Part shown: positions 21,089-31,025 of the stretch, one piece after another
Position numbering within the stretch: position 1 is the first letter of the stretch
Layout of the letters: each line of letters opens with the position of its first letter
Assembly: GCF_000499845.2 (NCBI RefSeq)
Contig: NC_023756.2
Coordinates: forward strand, 34,432,763 to 34,496,762
DNA: 64,000 nt
Reading direction: 5' to 3'
From: Phaseolus vulgaris
Taxonomy: Eukaryota; Streptophyta; Magnoliopsida; Fabales; Fabaceae
The notes under the pieces: model-generated
What the model was told of the DNA's origin: nothing
What the model saw: the letters and a program-made list of their open reading frames with translations, nothing else
Database searches by the model: none
Translations under genes and position numbers: made by a program

Positions 21089-24039
21089 TTAACTGTAGTA
21101 AAACTTGAGGTGGGTGGCGTTCCAAGTGCGAGGAATCGCCCCTCCCTCCAGCGTCTCCAAGCGGTAGGCGCCGTTCCCAAGTGCTTCGGTTATTCTGAAT
21201 GGACCTGTCCACTTGGGTGACAATTTGTTTTCCATCTCGTACTGGTGGGCCTTTCTCATCACCAGGTCGCCATCTCTGAACTACCTCGGCTTTATCTTGG
21301 AGTTGTATTTACGCTCGACCCTTCTCTTTACTGCTTCGGCCTTCACCCGCGCTTCCTCCCTGACCTCGTCCAGCAAATCCAAGTTCATCCTCCTTTCTTC
21401 GTTTGAATCTTCCGACACGAAGTTCAGGAATCTCGGCGAGCTTTCCTGGATTTCAACTGGAATCATCGCATCGCATCCATACACTAAGTTAAACGGGGTT
21501 TCGTGGGTTCCCGATTGCTCAGTAGTATGATATGCCCACACTATGCGGGGAACCTCCTCGGCCCAAGTCCCCTTGGCTTTTTCCAATCTCCTCTTCAGTC
21601 TTCTCAGCAGAACCCGATTAGCGGACTCCACTTGCCCATTCGTTTGCGAGTGTTCCACGGAAGCAAACACCTGTTGTGTCCCGATGTCTTCGCACAGCTT
21701 CTTCAACAGGTGGCTTGCGAATTGGGTCCCATTGTCTGATATTAGACGCTTGGGCACGCCAAAACGACACACAATATTCTTCCATACGAAACTCTGGATT
21801 TTGTGCGCGGTGATCTGGGCTACTGGTTCTGCTTCAATCCATTTCGTGAAGTATTCGATCGCCACAACCAAATACTTCATTTGTCTGATTGCCAACGGGA
21901 AAGGTCCCAGGATGTCGATTCCCCACGTGTGGAACGGCCAAGGGCTATAGATTGACTTTAACTCTTCTGGGGGCGCCTTGTGCCAGTCGGCGTGCTGCTG
22001 GCATTGCTTGCAACGCTGGGCATATCTCTTGCAATCTTCCCTCATCGTGGGCCAGTAATAGCCTGCACGGATAGTCCTTGTCGCCAGCAACCGACCTCCA
22101 ATGTGGCTCCCGCAAATTCCCTCATGGAGCTCAGCCATTATCCTCGTGCACTTCTCTCCATGTACACATACGAAAAGAGGGTGTGTAAATCCAAACCTGT
22201 AGAGCTCGCCGTCAATAAGGGTAAACTTGCTGGAGCTCTTCTTTATCTTTCTGGCCTCTGTTGAGTCAACTGGAAGCACGCCATCCCGTTCTGTTGAGCG
22301 TTGGCCTTCCCAACAGTATGTTGTACGCTGACGGGGCGTTCACGACAAGATACCTGATCTTCTCCGTTCGTGAGGCCAAACCATCAGTGAAGGTCGTCCT
22401 CAACTCCATATACCCCCTCACTTCCACTTGATCTCTGGCAAAACCGTACAAGCAGCCCCCATATGGCCTCAGTTGATCGGGGGACAGTTGTAACTTTTCA
22501 AAAGTCGGCCAAAACATTACATCTGCTGAGCTTCCTTTATCGACCAACACCCGGTGGACAGTCCTTCCCGCCGTGACAAGCGAGATCACAATAGGGTTGT
22601 TGTCGTGAGGCACAACGTCCCTAAGGTCCCCCTTGGTGAACGTGATGTCCACGTCGGGTGAGTGATCCTAAAAAATTTCTACTGAAATCACTGACCTCGC
22701 GTACTTCTTGCGTTGCGACGCAGTGCACCCCCCGCCGGAGAATCCACCAGCTATGGTGTGGATCTCACCGTGAATGGGCACCTCGTGCTGCTGCCCTCTG
22801 CTGCACGCCGGTTGGGATCCTGACGCTTGGCCCGCTTGCTTCTCCAGCAAGTAATCCTTCAAAAAACCACATTTGACCAGTTCGGCGAGCTGGTGTCCCA
22901 AAGCCAAGCACGAGTTGATAGAGTGGCCAAAACTCTTGTGGAACTAGCACCATGCGTCTGGTTTTGGTCCCAAAACCTTTTCCGTCGTTTTCTCGGGCAC
23001 CTTGAGCCTGGCAGCAATGTTTGGGATGGCGATCAAATCGACCAACCCCATTACAAACTCATACCTTGGGGGGCAATTAGTCTCTCTGGGCCGCCTTGGC
23101 CCCTTGTTCTTATTTTTCTTAGGGTCGTAAGGATGGCGCATCCTTTGGTCCCTCTTCCCCGCCGCCGCCTACGCTCTGCGGCTGGACCCTTGATTGGGCG
23201 CGCGGTTTAGCTGGGGCCACGTTTCCCCTCTTCTCGGAGACTTCGCTCTCGGCGGCGATGTGAGCCACAACACGTCGCCGGATTTCAGCAAACGTGGCGG
23301 GGTGACTCCTGATAAGCGACTCACTAAAGGGCCCAGGTAACACACCCTTTTTGAAGGCGTGCACAAACATTTCTTCGTTTTTTCCTGGCAAACGGACTAT
23401 CTGAGCTCTGAATCTATTCAGGAAATCCTTCAAGGACTCCCCTTGGTACTGCCTTGTATCAAACAGGTCGTAAGACACCAATGGTGGCGCCTTGTTCACT
23501 ATATACTGCTCAACAAACATCTTGGAAAACTGTTGAAACGTGGTAATGTGACCAGTAGGTATGCTGACGAACCAGTCCAACGTTGTTCCACTCAGAGTGC
23601 TCATGAACACCTTACAGTAAACCGCGCCTGAGCCCCCCGAGAGCATCATCTGAGTATGAAACGCCGTGAGGTGGGCTTCAGGGTCCTCCACCCCAGTGAA
23701 AGACGCTTTCACTGCCACAGTGTTAGCCGGGAGCACCGAGTCCATGATCTCTTGGGAAAATGGCATGGGAAAGCTGCGCGGTGGGGATAGGGGTGCAGAT
23801 CTGTCTCCGACTGCGCGCTCCTCCCGCTCCTGAAGGGCCTTTCGCAGCTCTTCGTTGATCCTGTTGAGTTCTTCATTCCTAGCTTGCGAGGCTACCAGCT
23901 CCTCATGCATCCTTTCCTGTTCAGAACAAGATGCAGCCACGTTCTCCTGCAGCATCCTAATCATGTCCATCACTTGTGTCATGGACACAGCATCTTCGTC
24001 TGTTGACGGCGCAACTGAACTGGAGCGTGTTGTCCTCAT
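21089..24039 (-). pseudogene. Tat-3 gag-pol with a large internal deletion
   Basis: Starts at ATG 24039 (MRTTRSSSVAPSTDED). Gag is open to 23119, with FTGVEDPEAHLTAFHTQ and a capsid domain like Tat-4. Frame breaks near 23150-22945 and a stop at about 22678 follow. The protease part (22652-22290, DKGSSAD) is readable. At about 22285 the sequence jumps from GRPTLNR at the end of protease to STEARKIKKSS before integrase. By comparison with Tat-5 about 2.4-2.5 kb is missing: all RT and both RNase H domains. Integrase then reads well (WGIDILGPF, ISDNGTQF, GQVESANR) to a TAG at 21281-21283 in place of CAG; the original stop is at 21089-21091. It cannot copy itself but could be moved in trans. Confidence 0.9.
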
Positions 24040-24183
24040 CTTTTCTCAGCAAACTCAGCAACCTAAAGAAACTCCAAACAACCGGTGAAAACTCAAGGAA
24101 TCGACTGTAATATCGAGCAGTCGAACAGAAAACACCAAAACCACAACAAACACGAACTGTGGTTGGGAATCACCTTTTATACG

Positions 24184-24201
24184 ACCCCACGGTGGGCGCC
24201 A
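24184..24201 (-). other. Tat-3 primer-binding site
   Basis: TGGCGCCCACCGTGGGGT on the minus strand, two bases from the 5' LTR. Same tRNA-Lys-like type as Tat-4. Confidence 0.72.
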
Positions 24202-24203
24202 GA

Positions 24204-25352
24204 TGATCCTGTCGTTTGACCCAGCGCAAGAGCGTTGCCTCGTCACAATCTTCCTCACCAGCTTGACACCACGTGCCCTTCGAGACCACAGCACAAAAAG
24301 CCTCTTCTGAGAACCTGAAAAACACAAGGTGGCGCCTCTGCGGCCGGTGGCGCTCCGACACTCCAGTCAGTGACAAGAACACCCAAGAAACTGAGAGAAA
24401 ATATGCTCTGTAGGACCGTACTAAAGGCACACAACCCTAGCAGAATGATTCGTAATGAAAAACGTACCTCTGCAAATTCTGTTAAGTTTACCTTTATAGC
24501 TAGGTTTCTTCTCTCTCCAGGCCGTTATGCTTTTGGACGCGTGGTTCGCATCCAACCCTGCACGTGTCACCATCTGGGCTGGGGTCGCAGGTTGTGCCCA
24601 GCCCTACACGTGTCATCATCTGAGCTAGGATAACTCGAGCGTCATTTCTTTATTGCTCCCAGCCCTACACGTGTCATCACCTGGGTTGGAGTAACTGATA
24701 GCATCCAACCCTACACGTGTCGTCATCTGGGTTGAGGCAACTTGAACGTCATTTCTGTGTAGTAACTAGTCGCGCGGCTAAGTCCTCTACTTAAGGATTA
24801 AACTAGCACGCGACATGCTCTAGAACACCACCCGACAAGGCGAGTATCGGGTGCAGCAAAGTGCACCATCTCTGTGATATCGCTTGTCGCTTAATGACAC
24901 CCTCCTTATCGCAGCGCCATGCATGTTCTGGCTGAGGAAACCTTGCCTCCAACGAATGTCCACTCTGGGAATCCTGTCACTGATAGGCAAGCTGTCCCCT
25001 CAACCCAAACACCCTTCACGCCCTCTGATGGCGCAACAATCACCTCACCGGAGTTGTACACTTGAACTTACACTTCTAGGCCTTCATCAGCTTCAATCTA
25101 AGCTTGTCAGGAAATCTGGCGACGTGCTTCCTGCGGCGATATCAAGCTACCTGATCGCCAATTGCCAAACACGTCGATGACAGGCAAACCCGGCGAGAAC
25201 CAGCCATGCTCATCGTAGAACGCCAGCTCCATGACCGGCGCTACACTCACCTCTGAACCATCCATCTTTCCCTTGCTCACGTGCTCCGCTGAGCACGCCC
25301 CACATAGTCACGTGCAAGACACGTCATCACACCTGTCGACCTGGTCGGTACA
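24204..25352 (-). repeat. Tat-3 5' LTR
   Basis: 1,149 bp. TATAAAG on the minus strand at 24492-24498. Four CACGTG boxes (24561, 24607, 24668, 24714) lie 60-220 bp upstream of it in element sense, each within CCCTACACGTGTCATCATCTG-like repeats. The other LTR lacks this part. Confidence 0.9.
24551..24745 (-). promoter_or_regulatory. Array of four CACGTG (G-box) repeats in the Tat-3 U3
   Basis: Four imperfect repeats around the palindrome CACGTG, spaced 46, 61 and 46 bases, each followed by TCATCATCTGGG-like sequence on +. G-boxes bind bZIP and bHLH factors in plants. The position just upstream of the TATA box suggests an enhancer. Confidence 0.65.
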
Positions 25353-25434
25353 GGAGGACCTTGTTCATCACCTCCATTAAGCTTCCGCACCATCTTCAAC
25401 AAACATCCAAGAAGAGCTCATAGGAAATCCATCA
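25353..25434 (+). mobile_element. CRM-like solo LTR, right piece
   Basis: Ends GGAAATCCATCA and is followed by the GATCT duplication at 25435-25439. It continues the LTR that starts at 3173. Confidence 0.82.
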
Positions 25435-25439
25435 GATCT
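25435..25439. repeat. Target-site duplication GATCT, right copy
   Basis: Partner of 3168-3172. After it the Tat-1 second RNase H resumes with GTAGCTAAGCTGGCC. Confidence 0.9.
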
Positions 25440-26866
25440 GGTAGCTAAGCTGGCCAGTTCGGGCAAGGGGGAAGGCAGAGAACGGTGATACAGGAGACCC
25501 TCAAAACACCGCGGGCGTTTGTTGTTGATAATATGGTGGACGTCTACTAGATCAGTACGGTTAGGGGAAGGGCGAGGAGTCATCGGTAGTTGACTCAGGA
25601 AACGCTGATGACGCCTAGTTTAAGTGCTTACCCGGTCTCGGTGGGAAAGGGGGATCCTATGCAGGTATGCACGGTTGAGGAGGGGGACACATGGATGACA
25701 CCCTACAGGCGCTACCTGGCTGATGGATACTCCCATTGGAGCCCGAGGAGGGCAAGAAGATAAAAAGAAATTCTGCCAAGTACACCCTCGTGGATGGGGA
25801 GCTGTTCAGGCATGGGTTCACTCACCCGATCTTAGTGTGTGTGAGTGGAGAGCAGTATACACGAATAATGGCTGAACTCCACGAGGGGATTTGTGGAAGC
25901 CATGGTGGTGGTAGATCCTTGGCATCAAAGGTTGTTCGTGCAGGGTACTACTGGCCAACATTAAGAGAAGATTGCACGAGGTATGCCCAATGATGCAATA
26001 AGTGTCAGCAGCACGCCGACTGGCATCAGGCGTCGCCAGAAAAGCTGAGATCGATTTACAGCCCGTGGCCTTTTCATACATGGGGAATTGACATTCTAGG
26101 GCCCTTTCCTTTGGCGATAAGACAAATGAAGTATCTGGTAGTGGCCATTGAGTACTTTACGAAGTGGATTGAGGATGAGCTGGTAGCGCAAATCATGGCT
26201 CACAAGGTACAACACTTCGTGTGGAAGAATATAGTATGTCGTTTTGGCGTGCCGAGGCGTCTTGTTTCAGACAACGGTACACAATTTGCAAGCCAACAGC
26301 TGGGCAAACTATGCACAGAGGTCGGGATAAAGCAGATGTTCGCATCGGTTGAGCACCCCCAGACGAATGGGCAGGTTCAGTCCGTCAACAGAGTCCTACT
26401 CAGAGGTCTGAAGAGAAGACTCGAGAAGTCTAAGGGGACCTGTGGGCTTACCACACCACGCCTCAATCCACCACCAGAGAGACACCCTTCAGCTTGGTGT
26501 ATGGGTCGGACGCAATGATCCCGGTAGAGATTAAAGAGAGCTCGCCACGTTTTCAGAGTTTCGTAGCTGAGGAGTCTAATGAAGAAAGGAAGGTAAACCT
26601 GGATCTACTGGATGAGGTGAGAGAAAAGGCAAGGATCAAAGTTGAAGCAGTAAAAAGAAGGGTGGAGCATAAGCACAGTTCTAAGTTAAAGCCTCGACAG
26701 TTCCAAGTCGTTGACCTGGTAATGCGGAAGGCTCACCCATACCAGTTGGAGAACAAGTTGTCCCCAAGTGGACTGGCCCCCTTAGGGTGACGGACGTCCT
26801 GGGAAACGGGGCGTACAGGCTTGAGACTTTAGAAGGAGGCGCCATTCCTCTTACTTGGAATGCAGC
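25440..26866 (+). pseudogene. Tat-1 pol, remainder (RNase H end and integrase)
   Basis: Continues 1-3172 in the same orientation. It opens with the last residues of the second RNase H (AKLASSGKG) and then carries integrase: the HHCC finger near 25850-26020, WGIDILGPFPL near 26080-26110, VSDNGTQFASQ near 26265-26300, and GQVQSVNR near 26370 where other copies have GQVESANR, so the catalytic Glu is replaced by Gln. The C-terminal part reads LRVTDVLGNGAYRLETLEGG-like sequence. Breaks: a stop at about 25991, a deletion near 26440 that shifts the frame, and another shift near 26765. The last codons are cut by the solo LTR at 26867 and continue at 27821 with a few bases (CAATATCAAGTTTTATTTCA). Confidence 0.9.
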
Positions 26867-27815
26867 TGTACCGACCAGGTAGTCGGGAGTGATGACGTGG
26901 CAGCAAAAGATAAAATAGGCGTGTTAAGCGGAACGCCTGGCTGGCAGAAGGGAAGCACATCGGGGAGTTCGTATAGTCGCCAGTCGTTAAGTTGGCGTGC
27001 TCCGATCTCTAGCATATCTAAACCGGCGGTCACCAGGCTTGTGTTGTAGTCGTCGTATGCGAGCTTGGGCGACCAAGTGATCAGAGATCGCCGAGAGGAG
27101 GACATCGCTGAAAGATCAGGAAAGCTCGTTCAAGGCTTTCAAGGGGCACGAGTACGAAGGATGAAGTTATCAGATGATCATTCCCTAGCCAGAGGTTGAG
27201 GCCAGGGAACAGTTTGTCAGAGCATGCACGATGAGCAAGTAATGCAGATCGTGATAGTGGCAGGCGAGACCACAGAGAAGGTGCGCAAGGTGACACCCCG
27301 TGCTCGCCACTAGAAGAAGATCGCGCTCCAAGGCAGCTATACACCGAGTTACTCCTTGCATGGGTAACTTAGTCGAACAGCCTGAAGAGTAAGAAGTGAC
27401 GCTCAAGCAGAGGACGTTCCAGATGGTGACACGTGTACAGCTGGATGCGAGCCACGTGTCCAGAGGTGTAACTGTCAGGAGAGAGAAAGTGCACAGGTAT
27501 ATAAGGGATCCTAATGAACTTCTGAGGTACGCGAGTTCAAAACACTTCTTTACCCTTGAGAATACTTGAGTACGCTGAGAGAGTTTTTGCACGGTTCCTT
27601 GAGTTTCTAGCTTTTCTCTCTTAGAGTTTTGGTGGTTCCGTCACTGACTTGAGCGTCGGAGCCCGACCGGCCGCAGCGGCGCCACTCTATCTTTTGCAGG
27701 TTCTTGAGGTGAATCGAGGTGTGAAGGACGGAAGCTAGCGTGGTGCAAAGCCGATCCAGAGGAAGACACCTTTGACGAGGCAAGGCTCTTGCGTTCTGGT
27801 CAACAGGCAGGATCA
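26867..27815 (+). mobile_element. Solo LTR of a Tat-4/5-like family
   Basis: 949 bp, TGTACCGACC...GGCAGGATCA, flanked by perfect GCAGC duplications (26862-26866 and 27816-27820). TATATAAG at 27498-27505 and CACGTG at 27430-27435 and 27453-27458, the same arrangement as the Tat-4 LTRs but on +. No internal region remains. It interrupts the last codons of Tat-1 integrase. Confidence 0.92.
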
Positions 27816-27871
27816 GCAGCCAATATCAAGTTTTATTTCAGTTGAAAACTCTAGCATTATACACAGTTTAA

Positions 27872-27925
27872 GGGGACACTCTTTTTCCCTTCTTAAGAAT
27901 TTTTAATGAGGTCACCCAATAAAAA
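27872..27925 (+). promoter_or_regulatory. Conserved post-pol element of Tat-1 (decayed hairpin)
   Basis: ACACTCTTTTTCCCTTCTTA then AGAATTTTTAATGAGGTCACCCAATAAAAA. The right arm of the hairpin, AAGGG in Tat-2, reads AAGAA here. Confidence 0.5.
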
Positions 27926-27991
27926 TTACACTTGAAGTACACGTATTCTTGAGTTTTCTGTGAATGCAGGGGTGAACTTCGTTGCTTTGGT

Positions 27992-28470
27992 GTTTAGACA
28001 CCTCGAGAGGGAGTGGCAGCTTCCATTAGGACGCCACCCCCTCGAGCGTGGGCGCCAAGCACGGACAGCACGGTCCAGACAGAAACGAACCCGCTGCCTT
28101 CATGTTTAGACACCTCGAGAAGTAGTGGCAGTGCTTTACGATACGCCTCACCTCGAGCGTGGGCATCAAGTGTAAATAGCAAGGTTCAACCAGTGATGAG
28201 CTGGTCACTTCGGTGTTTAGACACCTCGAGTGGGAGTAGCAACTTCCTTCGGGATGCCTCCTCCTCGGGCGTGGGCACCAAGTACACCGGTCGTCTTAGT
28301 GTTTAGACACCTCGAGTTGGAGTGGCAGCCTCCTTCGGGACGCCTCCTCCTCGGGCATGGGCACCAAGTGCACCAACCATCAAAGTGTTTAGACACCTCG
28401 AGAGGGAGTGGCAGCTTCCTCCGGGACGCCTCCCCCTCGAGTGTGGGCACCAAGCACAAACAACAGTCTT
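27992..28470. repeat. Tat-1 minisatellite (85-112-bp unit)
   Basis: Five units starting GTTTAGACACCTCGAG at 27992, 28104, 28214, 28301 and 28386, each followed by GGGAGTGGCAGCTTCCTTCG-like sequence, a CTCGAGCGTGGGC block and CACCAAG. The first three units carry about 25 extra bases. A sixth relic, CCAGACACCTCGAG, lies near 28530. Confidence 0.9.
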
Positions 28471-28877
28471 CAGCTAGTTAAGCCCTCATTCGCCTCTAGG
28501 CGAAGATGAGCCCAGTGACGCAACTCGAGGCCAGACACCTCGAGACCGCAAAGTATGAGTAAGCATCAAGGAAAGGAGTTTTCCTTGGCCAAACGAGAGG
28601 TAAAGGCAAGGACAGTCGAAAGTTCACATATGCTCACTTCCATTACAAGTCGTTAAGCAGTTAAAGGCTAAGGGCGAGAAGGCGTGCTACATAAAGTTCA
28701 AAGTTTTAAAGTTTGTCAAGGACGCCGCATGAAGTTAGCATCAGAACGCTGCTAGTAAAAGCGGCAAGTTAAAAACACCGTCCTCGACAAGCAAAGATGA
28801 ATAAAGCAAGTAAACTAAAGTGCAAATTGTATTAAAGTTATAAGTGTTTATAAGGGTACAATTTTGAAGCCTAAGGT
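28471..28877. other. Spacer between Tat-1 minisatellite and antisense gene
   Basis: About 400 bp with no coding signal; corresponds to 45790-46163 in Tat-2. Confidence 0.5.
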
Positions 28878-31014
28878 CTAAGTAGTATTCTTCTGAGAAC
28901 GCCTTGGCACTATCTGCCCATCAACGATGTGGTTCGCCGTCGCAAAGGGGGAAGTGTCCATCTCCGGATGTTTGCAAACAACCTGAGCAAGGCATCTTCA
29001 AACCCAACAGCGTAGTTATCGGCAACATCATCGAGGAGTTCCACCTTGGCTTTCTCGAAGTCTTCAGCTTGAATGGTGAGCTCCTCCTTAGCCTTCTCAA
29101 GGGCTTCAGCCTTTTCAGTGAGCTCCTCCTTGGTCTTCTCAAGGGCTTCAGCCTTATCGGTGAGTTCAGCCTCCACCTCCCGCTCAACAGAGCGCTCTTC
29201 AAGAACAACCATTTTGACTTTGTTGGCCGTAGCCTCTTCTTGGAGTACCACCACCTGAGTTCGAAGTGGCACAACTTTGCCCAGCAAGGTGGTGTACTCT
29301 TGGACTTTATCATGAAGTTTCTTGTTGGGTTCTAGCTCAGCCTGTCGAAGAACACCCAGCTCCTGGGTTAGTGCGGTCTCGCGAATGAAGAAACCTTGAG
29401 CCTAGGTTGCTAGTTCCTCTTTCACCAAGGCTAGTTCTTCTGCGAGGGCCAGTTTCTCTTTGGTCTTCAACTCTGCTTCATGGGAGAAGGAGTTGGCATG
29501 AGTAAAGAATTCCCCAAAGTTGAGCGCCAAGTTCTCCTGCACTGCCTCGGTGGTGGAGCTTCCCATGGTCCCTTGTTGGTAACCCCTCAAGATCTGTTGA
29601 AGGACCAGAGGAAGCTCAGGGGCAGTAGCAAGAGGAGGCTCATGAGTGCTCTTGCCCCCATCCTCTAGTGCGAGAGGGTTCTGAGGAGAGGACGCGCTAG
29701 GAGGGTTATCCCTGAACGAGGCAGGGCGCCCAGCTGAAGAGGAATAAGAGGTGGCTGCTGTCGTGGCCTTACGCCTCTTAAAGACAGGGCCACCCAGATT
29801 GTCTTCTTCATCATCTGAAGCAATGACCACCACCCCTTTTTCTTTATCGATAGGGGATGGAGGTGGAGAAGCCCTAACAGTTGCCAAGGGGATTGCGACA
29901 ATAGGGGTTGGGGAAGCAGGAGCAGGAGTGGCTTGGGGGAAAGATAGAGCAGGAATGGCTTGGGTGGAAGGTGGGACAGGAGCGGTCTGGGTGGCAGGTG
30001 AGGTAGGGCATGCTGAGGCGCCCGCTGCAGCAGCGATGTCATCACGGATAGATAGAACCTCAATTAACTTGGCCCGTTTCTATGCGTTTAGCACCATGCC
30101 TACACCAAAGAAAGAAGAAATAAGAACTAAGTAAACAAGGAGAATTAGAAAACCATTACAAGTGTAAGCTAACAAATACATAAGAGCAATAAACATAATG
30201 GTGTGTGAGGAAGATCAGGAAAGGATTCCTATACCAATATAACTAGCAAGCCCAGTTGGGTTGTATTCGTTCTTAATGAGCTCTGTGGTGATGAAGATCA
30301 CCCCGAGGCTGGCCAAAACTTGGCATACCCCGCGATCAGTTGAAGAGAGCTCATCCAAGGTTTTGGCCTTCTTGAGCTTTAGCTTCCCCACCCAATATAA
30401 TGGGAATCCATCAAGGGCGGTGTGGTCGTGCTCGGAGCAGCACACCCTGAAGAACTTTCCTTTAAACCCTTTGTATGACTGCTGGAATAGGGTAAGGATA
30501 ACTCTCCCTATCACCCTGCTGAAGCTAACCAGAGGTTTTTCCCAGGGTTTTTGGCCTCGAAGAAATGGAGGAAAACGTCTACAGAGGGGGCATGGCCAAA
30601 GTAGTTACAAAGAATGGAGAAGACCCTAATGAAGGCCCAACTGTTGGGATGCAGCTGGGCAGGGGCGACGTTTATCTCAGTTAATAGCCTCTCAAAGCTG
30701 TTGAAAGGGAGGTGCTGCCTAATGCGCTTGAAGACGGTTTGATAAAAGAAAAAGAATGGTTCACCATCGTTGGCGCGGTTGTCTACACAAACGGGTTCAC
30801 CCTCGACACAGGGACGAACCGAGATGTAAGCATTGCACTCTCTCCCGAACGCTCTACCCTTGAAATCAGGTTTGTTGTCCAGGTGTGCCCTCCAGTCAGC
30901 GAGAGATGTGAGCGAGGAGGTTTCCGCGAGGAGCTCATTGGAAGCCCAGGGGTATAAGGGCCTATAGTTGATGCTAGGAGGAGGAGGGTTGACGGTGACT
31001 TTCGTTCGCACCAT
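28878..31014 (-). pseudogene. Tat-1 antisense gene (Transposase_28-like and coiled coil), broken
   Basis: Antisense to Tat-1 pol. ATG at 31014 (MVRTKVTVNPPPPS) is 12 bases after the intron 1 acceptor. Exon 2 encodes YPWASNELLAETSS, LPFNSFERLLTEIN, LHPNSWAFIRVFS, SVDVFLHFFEAKNPG and ALDGFPLYWVGK. Intron 2 is about 30234-30100. Exon 3 encodes an alanine/proline-rich stretch, an acidic run before VFKRRK, and a coiled coil rich in EKAKEEL repeats, ending near HIVDGQIVPRR; the stop is at 28878-28880. Breaks: one G is missing near 30530 (premature TGA about 30511), one extra base near 30075, a stop at about 29402, and one base missing near 28975. Non-functional, but every domain is recognisable. 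Confidence 0.82.
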
Positions 31015-31025
31015 GATGAAGAAAG

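Larger units (their letters stand above)
3746..25352 (-). mobile_element. Tat-3 retrotransposon (contains nested Tat-4)
   Basis: Minus-strand Ty3/gypsy Tat element. The 5' LTR is 24204-25352, PBS 24184-24201, gag-pol 24039-21089, minisatellite about 20399-20830, antisense gene 4426-7360 on +, PPT 4412-4425 and 3' LTR 3746-4411. Tat-4 (7441-19668) sits just after the stop of the antisense gene. Without it Tat-3 is about 9.4 kb. LTR ends are TGTACC...GGATCA in element sense. The flanks (TAGGA left, GGAGG right) do not form a clean five-base duplication, although joining them reads sensibly as CTTAGGAGGACC. It interrupts the CRM-like solo LTR. Confidence 0.88.

Noticed and set aside
27992..28470. 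Possible CRISPR-like array of GTTTAGACACCTCGAG repeats
   Set aside because: Units are 85-112 bp with similar, not unique, spacers, inside a plant retrotransposon and shared with Tat-2. It is a minisatellite.
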